Shown: positions 45,899 to 56,557 of the stretch, piece after piece
Layout of the letters: each line of letters begins with the position of its first letter
How positions within the stretch are numbered: the stretch's first letter is position 1
Origin: Trichaptum fuscoviolaceum
Lineage: Eukaryota > Basidiomycota > Agaricomycetes > Hymenochaetales > Trichaptaceae
Length of the DNA stretch: 64,000 nt
Assembly (NCBI GenBank): GCA_910574455.1
Contig: CAJSYZ010000005.1
Location: forward strand, 124,001 to 188,000
Direction of reading: 5' to 3'
Made by a program: the position numbers and the translations under genes
Notes under the pieces: model-generated
Told to the model about the DNA's origin: nothing
The model's database searches: none
Seen by the model: the letters and a program-made list of their open reading frames with translations, nothing else

Positions 45899-48800
45899 AT
45901 GTCCGATTCCTTTGCAGATTTATGGTCTTCTCTTGAGCCCGTAAAACAGAGCGCAAAGCCATCAACGCTCGCTGCTGCCAGTAAACTGCAAACGACGACG
46001 ACAACAGCGCAATCGCGAGCTAACGACGCGTTCTCTATGCTTGCCGCCGCTTCTTCGTATTCCTCCTCGCACCCCGCATCACGCTCACTGACACCCTCTG
46101 TTTCTCTCCAACCCCAACGTCCTGCTTCTTCTCAATCTCAGAAAAAGACCTCGCAAGTTCAAGGCGGCAAGAATGGCGATGCTTTCGGTTCGCTGTTGTC
46201 TGCATCGTTCTCCTCGTCGAACAACCCGGGAAACTTGTCACTGGCCGCACGACAGGAGGCGGCAGTGAAGGAACAGCGGGCACGACTGGAGAGGGAGAGG
46301 CTGGAAAAGGCGAAGGAGGCAGATGCGTGGAATGGCCTGGATCTGCTTGCGCAAAGCAGTTCCAAGTCCACCCCCGTTGTTCGTAGTCGATCCAACAATC
46401 CTGGTGATTTCGACTTTGGAGATAGAGAAGATCGATTATTGAATGGCTCTGGGGAGCTTGGCTCAGAAGGTGAGGGCGGTGATGATATTCTTGGAATGTT
46501 CGCAATGCCCGCAGATTCCATTCCGAAGCCAAGTATCTCGGTACGTTGATCAAGTTGAGCTGCATTATTTTGCATTTGCTAAAGATAATTCACTAGCCTA
46601 CGGAAGCACCTCCTCCACACTCCAAGTCTACTTCGTCAACTAACATAGCATCGAACGACGATTGGTTCTTTGACAAACCCACTCTTCCGTCTTCATCATC
46701 ATATCCTACTCCGCCGGATGAAGACTTCCGCCCTGCACCTTCAATACCGAATTCACGTTCTCACTCACTAGTGCAGACGCCTAAAGCGTCTACATCCTTG
46801 TTCGACATACTCTCCAATGACTTCTCTCTGCCATCGTCACCGAACACAGCGGACAACGGCAGCCTAAGCTCTCAAAATCCGCCTAAGATTCGCGATATTC
46901 CGTCACCCGTAGTACGCATCCCACCCAACAGTTCTGGTGATTTCGATCTCGGCATTAGACAAGATGGGTTATTGAATGGCTCTGGGGAGTCTGGGTTAGA
47001 AGGGGAAGGTGGGGACGATATTCTGGGAATGCTCGCAAAGCCTGTCAATTCCATCCCGAAACGAAGAATCTCGGTACGCTAATCAAGTTGAGCTGCATAA
47101 TTTTGCAATAAGCTAATGATATACTATTATTTGATTAGCCTACGCTGGCTCAAAGTCGAGATAGATCATCATCCACAGCTCGTAGTCGACCCAATACCCC
47201 TGGTGATTTCGATTTCGGAGATAGAGAAGATCGACTGTTGAGTGGCTCTGGGTCAGAAGACGAGGGTGGCGATCATATTCTTGGAATGCTCGGAAAGCCT
47301 GCAGATTCCATTCCAAAGCGAAGAAGCTCGGTAAGTTGATGAAGTTGATCTGTATAATTTTGCATTTGGCTAAGGATGTACTACTAGCCAACGCAACATT
47401 CCTCTCAAACATCCGGCTTACAGCCACGACAAAGAACTAGCTCTCCCCCTCCGCATGTTATCGGACAGATTGTCGAGATGGGATTTTCACCCGAACAGGC
47501 TCGACTGGCGCTCGCAGCCACCGACTCCGGGTTAGACGTTCCGCAGGCATTGGAGATGCTGCTTGCAAACGGTGCAGGCTCGACCGAAGACGAGGATGTG
47601 CATTTCGGAAATGGGAGGACGAGAATCAGACAAGAAGATGTTGAAAGTGAGGACTTAAGACTTAGGACTCGAACACGAGATGACGTTCAAAGACCACCCA
47701 TGCGCCGTCAGGCATCGGGATCAGCACGTAGTCAGCCGCATGCGCAAGCTTCTCTGGTCCCAGGCGACCTCCAGGAACGCGCCGACAAGCTTATCTCACA
47801 GGCGAGCGAGATCGGCCTGAGCGTGTTCAGCCGGGCAAACGCGTTCTGGAAGGAGGGGAAGGAACGCGTGCAAAAGGTGTATGAGGAACGTGCGAGCTCG
47901 AGTCAAGGGAACACGAAGGGACGCTCCCCGGCTGACGGGAGGCCGAGGTGGATGATTGATGCGCAGGTAACGGATGAAGTCGTCGAGGGTGGTGTTCATA
48001 GTGCGAATGGCGGATTCAAAGACGGCGAAGAAACTGAAAGTGGGGAAGAAATATTGGGCACTTCACGAGACCCTCGGCGGGCTGAAGCTAGAAAGGAGGT
48101 TCAGGAGAGAGATAACAGTTCTGCTTCCAGTTCAGCTGGTCGACGCATGGCTAACCTACTTGGTGACGAGCCTACCACATATGTGTCCCCGTCTCGAAGA
48201 AGAAACGCCGCGACACGCACACCTCAACCTGCGCCTCAACCACAACTAAACCTGCCTGTTGCGCGCCCAGTTGCCCGACGACCATCGCCTGAGCCACTCA
48301 GAACTCGTAACGCTATCTCAGCGTCACTGTCTAAGATCGCCGCGTCGAATACCCACAAATCCAAGGGCACTGAACTATTCAGGCTCGGCCAGTACGCCGA
48401 CGCCGAAAAGGCATACGCGTCGGCACTCGCTGCGCTGCCTGAAAACCACTTGCTGCTCGTACCGCTACACAACAACCGCGCCGTCACGCGCCTCAAGACG
48501 GGTGACCACACCGGGGCGATCGAAGATTGCTCTGCTGTGCTTGCCATCATCGGCCCAACCTACCACCCCGCGCGTGAGGCGAAGGTCACGCGTGCAGAAG
48601 AGGGTGCGACGGTGGACCTGGCCGACGCAGTGGTGAAAGCGTATCGGAGGCGGGCGGAGGCTTTTGAGGGGCGGGAGAAGTGGGCAGAGGCGCTGAAGGA
48701 TTGGGAGGCAATCGTTGCGTGTGAGTGGGCTGCTAAGGCACGTAGTGAGGCGTTGAATGGGATTGCGAGGTGTAAGAAGATTTTATCTTCTGAGCGGGAG

Positions 48801-49368
48801 CCTGGTATGTGTTTCCCTGGCTTTCTACGTACATTCACCACAACACGCTCAATCTTCTGCGCCCAGCGTCAAAACCCCGCAAAGCACCTCCACCCCAGAC
48901 ACGGCGCACGTCCCCGCCTGTACAACAGTCATTTGAAGCTGTGCAGAAGCTGCGCGAGGCGAATAAGGCGCTCGAGGCAGAGGACGCGGAGCGTCTGACG
49001 CTGAAGGACTCAGTGGACGCCCGGCTGCTCGCATGGCGCGGCGGGAAGGAAACAAACCTGCGCGCACTGCTCGCGAGCCTCGAAGCTGTGCTCTGGCCAG
49101 GGCTGGGCTGGCAGAAAGTCGGGATGCACGAGCTCGTGACTCCTGCGCAGGTGAAGGTGCGGTACATGAAGGCGATTGCGAAGCTGCATCCGGATAAGGT
49201 GAGTTTACGTTTTCTATTTCTGATGTGTTGGGTTAACTTGGATCTAACTTTTTTCTTGTTGTTATGTGATTGCAGTTGAACGTCTCAAATACGACGCTGG
49301 AGCAGCGGATGGTCGCTAATGGTGTTTTCGCGGCGCTGAACGACGCCTGGCTTGCGTTCAAGCAATGA
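45899..49368 (+). CDS. Auxilin-like J-protein (Swa2 type: UBA, TPR, J)
   Basis: Intact clathrin-uncoating cofactor that recruits Hsp70 to clathrin-coated vesicles. Exons 45899-46540, 46597-47073, 47139-47330, 47388-48804, 48867-49198 and 49276-49368 give 1050 aa. The N terminus is Ser-rich and disordered (DAFSMLAAASS, DAFGSLLSASFS). Exons 1-3 each end with the same module (GDFDFGDRED...GDDILGML...SIPK) followed by a similar phase-0 intron of 56-65 nt. Exon 4 has a UBA domain (about 460-500: HVIGQIVEMGFSPEQARLAL), the linker KERVQKVYEERASS, and a TPR region (about 747-902: LFRLGQYADAEKAYASAL). Exons 5-6 have the J domain, with HPDK at about 1017-1020 right before the last intron. UBA-TPR-J is the architecture of yeast Swa2. 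Presumably single-copy essential-type; all other copies here are broken. Confidence 0.9.
46389..47387 (+). repeat. Three-fold exon-module repeat in the auxilin gene
   Basis: Units start near 46389, 46923 and 47189. Each encodes about 50 residues (GDFDFGDREDRLLNGSGE, GDFDLGIRQDGLLNGSGE, GDFDFGDREDRLLSGSG) ending in SIPK and is followed by a GTACG/GTAAG intron with related sequence (TTGATCAAGTTGAGCTGCAT type). Unit plus intron has evidently been duplicated in tandem. Acidic DILGM elements may contact clathrin or adaptors (inference). Confidence 0.8.
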
Positions 49369-50035
49369 TCGGCACTCCGTTAAACTTGCATGTACTGGTT
49401 CTCGCGTAATATTCTTGTTACAATACGACTATCATCACAGACTGTAGCGCCATACGTCTTACTGTAATCTTGGTCTTTGGATCGTTGTCATCGTTGTTTT
49501 TCTTACATAATTATACGTCCGTTTTATCTTCGTATTCACTGTTTGTTTCAGATATCAGATACTTTATTCGGGCTGTCGCGATGGTAGTCTCATACTAGGC
49601 TTGCGTGGGTCATGATATTCACACTTGCTTCGTAGCGTGATAGACTTCTTACTCACGCATAGGCGTTTCATGTGTTACAAGAATGGTTCTGAATATAACC
49701 TTCATTCTTTTTGAACTACACATCTGTCGCTGGATCGCTTTCCTTGGTGCTAATGGATAAAGGATCGATCTTCCTCCAAAGTTCAAAGATAGCAAAGTAA
49801 TCTCCCGCTATAAAGACGAGCGGCTGGCAGAGGATTTTCGTCTTATTGTTACAATGTCAAAGCTATGTGCAGTAATATTTTAGAGGTTACAATGATGAGT
49901 CAAATCGATTCCGAGTCGGCATCACTGTACTACTTGTTCAAACAAAACAAAACAACCTGACTGCGCGAGTGACTCGGACTCGGAGCTTCAATCTAGTCAA
50001 TCCCTCTTACAATCACTGCAACATATCTCTCCAGA
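49369..50035. promoter_or_regulatory. Terminator of the auxilin gene and promoter of F-box copy F9
   Basis: T-rich 3' region follows the auxilin stop. Upstream of F9, 49905-49990 contains ATTCCGAGTCGGCATCACTG, an ACAAAACAAAACAACC stretch and GTGACTCGGACTCGGAGC. The last 50 bp (CAATCCCTCTTACAATCACTGCAAC) resemble the region just before F10 (AATCCCTCTCGACTCCTGAC then TGCAAC), a candidate conserved core promoter. Confidence 0.4.
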
Positions 50036-52318
50036 ATGTCCTACGCCTTCGATCAACCGTTTATCGACTCTCAAGCTTTCGTTAGGAAGACAAAAAGCTA
50101 TGTGACGTTTCCTTCGCAGACCGATGCCATGCTCGCGAGCCTCCAACTGTTTCACAACGTCCCATGTCGGATCATGAACCTCGTATTCTCTGTGGTCACT
50201 CATCCAAATTTTGACTCAAAACAAGTGACCCTTTTTGACTCGGCTGACGTGATTGACGTTGTGGAGAAAAGCCGGCTGGAGGAAAGGATGGCCGTCGTCC
50301 ACAAAAGGTCACTGAATAGCGATGGCTACGCGGAGCAGGCAGGATTCCCGCAGTTCGCTTTAGACGAGGTTCTGGACATTATCCACGCCGAGCGGATGGA
50401 AAGGCTCAAGGCTCAGTTTGAAGAAACCATAGATCCCCGGGAGATGTTTTTATATTCAATGCGCATCGAAGAGGACACCACTCTAAAGGCAATGAGCCTT
50501 GTTCACCGGTCTTGGGCTACTCCTGCACAAAAAGCGCTTGGCCGGGTTCTCCTTATCGGCCGGCCGACAGAGGAGATGATGGTACTCCGTTATCCCGTAC
50601 GAAAGTCCATCTTCGGTCCTTGGACATGCGCTGTGGCCATACAATTATACCACCCCGTAAAGCTGAAATCGGACGGTAGCGCTGATTTCGAATATTCTAC
50701 GGTTCATGCTAGCGACCACCAGGAGTGGTTCGAAAATCTACACGGCATCCTTGTTGGTTTCACGAACCTCAAAAGTCTCTTCATCAAAAGCTATACAACG
50801 CTCTTTACCGAATGGTCTAATCCCACGATCAGGGAGATGATTAAACGCAACAAGCAATTAGAGGAGATTACCCTTAATGCGGTGCATAGTGTGCCATTTT
50901 CTCTTGATCCTCTGATAGATATCCCCGGAATATCAAAGAATCTAAAGACTTTGAATATACAAGGAGCACAGTTCTCTGATGAGGCACACGAAAAGGCGAT
51001 TCAAGGGCCGGGCTTCCCGTGCTTAAGCAATTTGACGATTTCGCGATCTTACCAAACGCTCGACGAGGACTTCATGATATTTTCCCTACTATCCGCCCAA
51101 TCCAGCTCTTGCCTAAAATCGCTGCGCATTATCGATAATAAGGGAAGATTTCAATCCTCTAAAGAGGCACGGGATTTTCCTCTTTCACCGTATGCCAACA
51201 TCTTGAAATCGCTCTCCGTATTGTACATTCATGGATCGGAGTCGACTGACGAATGGCTCGAATGGATTATCCCTCACTGCTCCAGTCTTGAGTCGCTCAC
51301 CATCATTGATTCCTCGGACCGGAGTGGGTGGCGGGTAAAGGAAAGCATAGATCGAGCATCCACTCCGCAGTACACTGCTGTCTTTGGACGTCTCCGTTCA
51401 CTGCACATAGACAGCAGGGATTCTTCAGATTCATGGTTTGAATGGATTGTCCTATACTGCTCCAGCCTCGAATCGCTAAGCATCATCGACCGCAACGAAG
51501 AAGTAAAACCTCTTAACGCTGACACAGGACGATTATCAACTCCACAAAGCACCGTTGTCTTAAAACACCTATGTAACTTGCGTATTGACAGCAAGAATGC
51601 CCCAAATGTATGGACGAAATGGATTGGTACCTACTGCTCCAGCCTCGAGTCGCTAACCATCATCGACAACGGCAAAGGAATACCGTCCGACGAAGACGGC
51701 ATAACTCCCCCACAGATTGCTGTCATCTTCGAACATCTTAGCACTCTGCGCATAGATAGCAAGGGAAATGCAGACCTGTGGCTACAACTTATTAGCCCCT
51801 GCTACTCCGGCCTCGAGACACTAAGTGTTAATGATGCACGTAACATGTCGAACCGCATCTCCATCGTCTACCACCCCTACTTGCTTCGCATTGACGGTGA
51901 TGAGGCAACAGATCTGTTCATGAAGTGGATCAGCCCTCACTGTTGTAGTCTTAAAGCACTCAATCTCAAGACGCACAAGCCCTTGCCTTGCTATTCGCTA
52001 TCCATTGTACCCGCCACCATTCAGACATTCGGCCTGCAAGTCTTGTCTCTTTGGCGTTGGGAAATCGGAGAGATTACTGTTTGGATGAACAATTTTCTGA
52101 ATGCAGTTTCATCCCAACAATTATCGGAATTGAAATCAGTTACGCTTTCTGTTGCGAGGGACCGGTTAGATTATCTGGTGCTCTATGCCAGGGATGAAGA
52201 GGCGAAGGCACTACGTTCAAAAATCCGAAGTCTGGAGGAGAAGGCTAGCGCTGTATGCAGAAGAATTGGGGTCGAGTGTTCCATCATTAGAAAACATCAC
52301 ACAGGTATATCACAATAA
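50036..52318 (+). CDS. F-box-like/LRR protein, copy F9, with expanded repeats
   Basis: Single-exon gene, 760 aa, the longest family member. N-terminal block 1-90 (MSYAFDQPFIDSQAF), F-box-like segment about 103-172 (FALDEVLDIIH ... MSLVHRSWATPAQKALGRVL), KSIFGPWTCAVA at 190-201 and early LRR strands to about 370. Residues 385-645 hold five tandem repeats where full-length paralogues have one. The C terminus (WMNNFLNAVSSQQLSELKSV and a helix) is as in the others. No lesion. The repeats are diverged, with charged variable residues between constant ones, as expected of a recognition surface. The intact auxilin lies upstream on the same strand, a complete unit. Confidence 0.82.
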   Translation: MSYAFDQPFIDSQAFVRKTKSYVTFPSQTDAMLASLQLFHNVPCRIMNLVFSVVTHPNFDSKQVTLFDSADVIDVVEKSRLEERMAVVHKRSLNSDGYAEQAGFPQFALDEVLDIIHAERMERLKAQFEETIDPREMFLYSMRIEEDTTLKAMSLVHRSWATPAQKALGRVLLIGRPTEEMMVLRYPVRKSIFGPWTCAVAIQLYHPVKLKSDGSADFEYSTVHASDHQEWFENLHGILVGFTNLKSLFIKSYTTLFTEWSNPTIREMIKRNKQLEEITLNAVHSVPFSLDPLIDIPGISKNLKTLNIQGAQFSDEAHEKAIQGPGFPCLSNLTISRSYQTLDEDFMIFSLLSAQSSSCLKSLRIIDNKGRFQSSKEARDFPLSPYANILKSLSVLYIHGSESTDEWLEWIIPHCSSLESLTIIDSSDRSGWRVKESIDRASTPQYTAVFGRLRSLHIDSRDSSDSWFEWIVLYCSSLESLSIIDRNEEVKPLNADTGRLSTPQSTVVLKHLCNLRIDSKNAPNVWTKWIGTYCSSLESLTIIDNGKGIPSDEDGITPPQIAVIFEHLSTLRIDSKGNADLWLQLISPCYSGLETLSVNDARNMSNRISIVYHPYLLRIDGDEATDLFMKWISPHCCSLKALNLKTHKPLPCYSLSIVPATIQTFGLQVLSLWRWEIGEITVWMNNFLNAVSSQQLSELKSVTLSVARDRLDYLVLYARDEEAKALRSKIRSLEEKASAVCRRIGVECSIIRKHHTGISQ
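51188..51970 (+). repeat. Five tandem LRR-type repeats within F9
   Basis: Coding repeats of about 52-60 codons with the pattern LxxLxIdS....W..WI..yCSSLESLtIID: units at residues about 385-436 (LSVLYIHGSES), 445-486 (LRSLHIDSRDS), 502-545 (LCNLRIDSKNA), 559-600 (LSTLRIDSKGN) and 610-645 (YLLRIDGDEAT). Copies F2, F4 and F5 have one such unit. Confidence 0.8.
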
Positions 52319-52450
52319 ATGCTTGTTCAATTTATTTTCTTTGAATGAAAATGATACACACACATGATCATAGATGAGTTGAACGATAATCGTCCGTTAG
52401 CGTTTATGAGGTGAGAACTTTAACTTGAAGTTCGGGACTCGCCGGATTGC

Positions 52451-52473
52451 CACTGCCACTGGCAGTGGCAGTG
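52451..52473. repeat. Palindrome of CACTGCC/GGCAGTG words
   Basis: CACTGCCACTG and CAGTGGCAGTG form an inverted repeat with 11-bp arms around a single G, directly 3' of F9. It is the same word family as around the Plavaka locus. Confidence 0.7.
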
Positions 52474-52489
52474 CCACAGTGGGCGCGCA

Positions 52490-54900
52490 CGGCGGCGCAA
52501 ACTGGCATACGCACCAGCAAAATCAACATTTTGTCCCTTTACCGCATCCTCTATCTGCGCAATTTTCTCCACCGAAAGACTCTAGCGATTTCGATGATAC
52601 TGGCTAATAATTGTTGGCACCTCTCAAACAGCTCTGGTGAATGTGTCTTTGTTAAAACAGCAAGCGTCGGCGTCGAACCAGACTATGAAGGAGCGAAGGC
52701 GAAGGAGATGAGTGCTTGCAAAGGACTTGATATACTGGCGCACGGTATGTAGCTGCATTGTACTATATGTCCTACCAGGTACTGAGCTTTTCTCATCGTC
52801 AGTCAAAGGCAAACCCGTCGTCAGCGTCGACAGCCTTGGTCAACTACAACAACTTTCTTCAAGTGTGCGGACTTCATCCTCCCAACAAACAGCAGATCTT
52901 TTACATCACGCTCTAACTCAAGATTGAAAATGTCCACCCCATCTGCAATGAGTATATGACCCAACAGGCTTAGCGATGTTGACATTGGCGACAGAGAAGG
53001 TTGACTGGTGAATGGCTTCTGGTCTCATTGACTCTATACCAAATAAAAGACTCGGGTACGCTTTTCAGGTTATGCCACATTATATCGAATTGATTTTGAA
53101 TTGATGAAGGACATCTATTCGTCTACTACACGTCCTTCCCCGCTTTCCTGCCACCCAGTCGACAAAATCCTATCACTCCTCTGCATAACTCTGAGGGCAT
53201 CGTCGAGGTTCGCAGGCCCCGATTCGACTGCATACGGAAACGGCCCAGGCCCGAGGGAGTGCGGGGACGAGTTTATCAATCATGGGAGGACTAAGTCGTG
53301 ATTGGGAACATGCTTGAGGGCCAAGCACCCGAATACGAAACGAAGGTCAACGGTCATGTTTAGCATTGGGTTCTGCGCGTGGTAAGCGGCACGCACAGGC
53401 ACAACTGCATCTTCCCTGGTCTCGGACGACCCGCAAATTACCCCGATAACCTTTTTCGCGTACGAGATCGCCGGGCAATTGGATTCTAGGAGGAAAGGTT
53501 GCAGCGTATGCAGAGGGTGTATGGGAAACACGGCAGCTTGAGGCCATATCAATGCGATGTAAGATGGCGGTGGCGGTCGACGGCAGCGGATGGGGGGTCA
53601 AGATGGATATTCGACTCGCACAAATGGTGGCAAAGCATTGTGAGGAAAAGGAGGGCGGCGAAGCGATACTACATGCAGTACATGTACGAGGGCAACGTCG
53701 GGCAGGAAAGGAGCTGACGATGAGGAACCTTCACGCTCATAGTTGTTCTCGTCGTTCCGCATCGTTGTCTTCATCCACGCCACCACACTCATCCCCTGGT
53801 CATTGCTTCAGGAAATTCACCGATCCTTGGCCTCTTTTTCCTGTCCTTGCATTGGCCCGGATGGCGAATCTATTGCTGAGACAGACGAAGATCCCCAAAC
53901 AGCTCAGCAAAGGAAAGTGCAAGAACACCAACTGGGGGACGAAAGTGGAATATCCTATCACAAAATCAAGTGCTCGATGTCCGGTACCTCCCCGCTTTGG
54001 CTACCCATCTCCCCTTGCCTTCCTACTTGCAGACCAGCCTGTACGCGCTCCTGTACTGTCAATGAAGCCTGTGACACACGCGCTTGCCACAACCTCAATC
54101 CCAGCTAGTATTTTCTTGCGCCTTATCGTGGTATCTGAGCGCCATCTCTCGCTCAAGATGGCAAACATCCTGTGTTTCTCCATCGTCAATCATCGCCTCG
54201 AGCAAACATGTAGCGAAGTGGTCGGAGATGTTCGGACTGGCGCAACACCCCGACATCCTGCTCATGAATCATCTGATATACCTTCTCGTGCTACGCTCAA
54301 CATCATCGACATTTCTTTCACCGAGGGAAGGAGGCGAAAGAGGAGAAGACAGAAGAGATTGCAGCAGTGGACCCTGCTGCGGCGATGTTGGAGGCTTATT
54401 TGAGTTTGGGCAGAGGCATACGAGCGGAAAAGGCTTTGGACGTGGTCCGATGTGGTGAACGGAGTTGCACGACTTACCATGATATCGCGATTTTGGTAAG
54501 CATTTCTTTCACTCCCTATCGATTGACCAGTATATACGAAATGCATCTCACTTCTCCACCAAGCTTCCAATCATATCCGATGCGCATCCTTGCATGCCAT
54601 ACAGACATTCGAAGTCGTTCAGAAGCTGAAGGAGATGAACGAAACGCCGGGGCATGTGTCGCGCAGAGGATACAGGGTCGTACTAGAGTAGACGCGCGGC
54701 GGAAAGGAGATAATCCTGCGCTCACTGCTCGCGAGCCTCAAGGCGGAGGTGTGGCCGGAGCCAGAGCGGGTAATGGTTTTGGATGAGGCGCGTGCTGCTT
54801 TCCTGGTCCTGTATCGTTCGATTGACTTTTTTGCGGTCGATTGTAGTTGGATGTATCTGATACCGCACTGGAGCGACGGATGATCACTAGCGATGACTAG
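52490..54900 (+). pseudogene. Auxilin-like fragment A12
   Basis: Degenerate plus-strand copy upstream of F-box copy F10. It begins with EGAKAKEMSACKGLDILAHG (52690-52747; intact gene: LEKAKEADAWNGLDLLAQSS). Then QRVYGKHGS and GSRWIFD (53520-53625) match the VYEER and RWMIDAQ blocks. The segment near 53890-53930 (CAGCTCAGCAAAGGAAAGTGC) corresponds to the extra segment of A1-A4. The J region near 54700 reads LRSLLASLKAEVWPEPE, but the HPD signature is absent. It has many frame changes. Confidence 0.7.
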
Positions 54901-55334
54901 CAACCGGTATGCTCAGGCTGTACTAGTTGCCATCTAGTTGTCGCTATACTAGATACTGGTGCGAACATTAATGTAAGTATTGTCTCGCGTTAAATAGTAG
55001 CTGCGTCACATATTATTTCTTTCCATGATTTAGCACTTTGCCTATTTCTTATGCGAATTTCATGCTCTATATTTACAATCTAGCTCATATTAAGCATACT
55101 GTGTGGGATATGTGGTTGTTAGGAAGGCGATCGAATGGCGGACATCAATTGCCAAGACCATCCTACTGAATTGACGTCGAAAAAAAAGTTTGATCCGACC
55201 CACCTAGCAACGAACCTCAAATTGGCGACTCAAGCAGATTAAAGCAACGTATAGTTCGCAAGCTTTCTGAAAGTTCAAATCCCTCTCGACTCCTGACTGC
55301 AACATTCGACAACAAAAGCCTCCTGAGATACTAC

Positions 55335-56360
55335 ATGATTTCTTACGCCGTCAACCAACCGTACATTGACTCTCGTGCGTACAACGAGGCTAACTCAACC
55401 TATGTCGGGTTTCCGTCGCAGTCTGATGCCATGCTTGCGAGCCTCCTGCTGTTTCACAACGTCCCATGTCGCATCATGGACCTTATCTTATCCGTGGTCA
55501 CCGACCCGGACTTTGACCCAAAGGACGTGACTTTGCGCAAGTCGGTGGACATAATTGACACCGTGGAAGAGAGTCGGTTGAAAGATAGGATGGCCGCCGT
55601 CCACGAACGGACTCGTGATCATCATGGCGACGATGGGCATATAGAGCAGGCTGGTTTCAACTTCCCCCGCCTCGTGTTGAACAACGTTCTAGACATTATT
55701 CACGCGGAGCGGATGGACGATATTCGGGCTCAGTTTGAAGAAACTCTGAGTATAGGATCGATGCATACTATGCGCGTCAAACAGGACGTCACTCTGAAGG
55801 CAATGAGTCTCGTCCACCGATCTTGGACTGCTCCTGCCCAAGAAGCACTTGGCCGGATCCTTTATATTGGCGAATCGACGGAAGATATGGACATCTGCCT
55901 ACCTCCCGTGCGCAAGTCGATCTTCGGTCCTTGGACATCCGTTGTCGCCGTACAATTCTTCCCCCAGATAAGATGGGTTCCAGAAGAATATTGTAAATAC
56001 CTTGAAATCGAGACTGTTGTTGATGTCGATGATTTCTGTGGGTTCGAAAACCTGCATCGCATTCTTGTCGGTTTCACAAATCTCAAAAGCGTCTTTATCA
56101 AAGCCTATGCCGAGCCCTTCACAACATGGTCGAATCTCACATTTGCGGAGATTGTCCGACGTAATATCAACCTGGAGGAGGTTACATCGGGAAAAAGGCT
56201 CCCAAATGGTAGCCGATTTCGGACGATTCCGGCGTATATAATCGGATGTCGTCCCGATTTAGCAATATCAGGGAGCTGCCATGCAGACGGCAGCATATCA
56301 TCTGATATCATCATGCTGCCATCCGACAAGGCCTCCGTCGTACTGACAGCTTTCTGGTAA
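55335..56360 (+). CDS. F-box-like/LRR protein, copy F10, C terminus replaced
   Basis: Open frame of 341 aa. It follows the family up to about residue 280 (MISYAVNQPYIDSRAY, FPRLVLNNVLDIIH, MSLVHRSWTAPAQEALGRIL, KSIFGPWTSVVAVQFF, ILVGFTNLKSVFIK, RRNINLEEVT), then diverges into about 60 unrelated residues ending at 56360. The junction lies near 56188. The new tail DNA contains an inverted repeat (GGCAGCAT at 56289-56296, ATGCTGCC at 56313-56320). Most LRRs are lost, so it is a truncated or chimeric member; whether it is functional is open. Confidence 0.7.
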   Translation: MISYAVNQPYIDSRAYNEANSTYVGFPSQSDAMLASLLLFHNVPCRIMDLILSVVTDPDFDPKDVTLRKSVDIIDTVEESRLKDRMAAVHERTRDHHGDDGHIEQAGFNFPRLVLNNVLDIIHAERMDDIRAQFEETLSIGSMHTMRVKQDVTLKAMSLVHRSWTAPAQEALGRILYIGESTEDMDICLPPVRKSIFGPWTSVVAVQFFPQIRWVPEEYCKYLEIETVVDVDDFCGFENLHRILVGFTNLKSVFIKAYAEPFTTWSNLTFAEIVRRNINLEEVTSGKRLPNGSRFRTIPAYIIGCRPDLAISGSCHADGSISSDIIMLPSDKASVVLTAFW

Positions 56361-56557
56361 TTAGATTATAGTGAAGCTGCCAGACTGTTATAGTTATTAC
56401 AAACAGCTGGAATCAAATATAAGAGTCTTAAAATCTACTGTATTGACGTGTCTGTCCGATAGCTGTTTGTACGGAGGTTATATGAGCTACATTTTCACAC
56501 AATTGTCTTAACATTAGCATCAGTTTCATTTTCTTATAAGCTACTGTACAACGGTTA

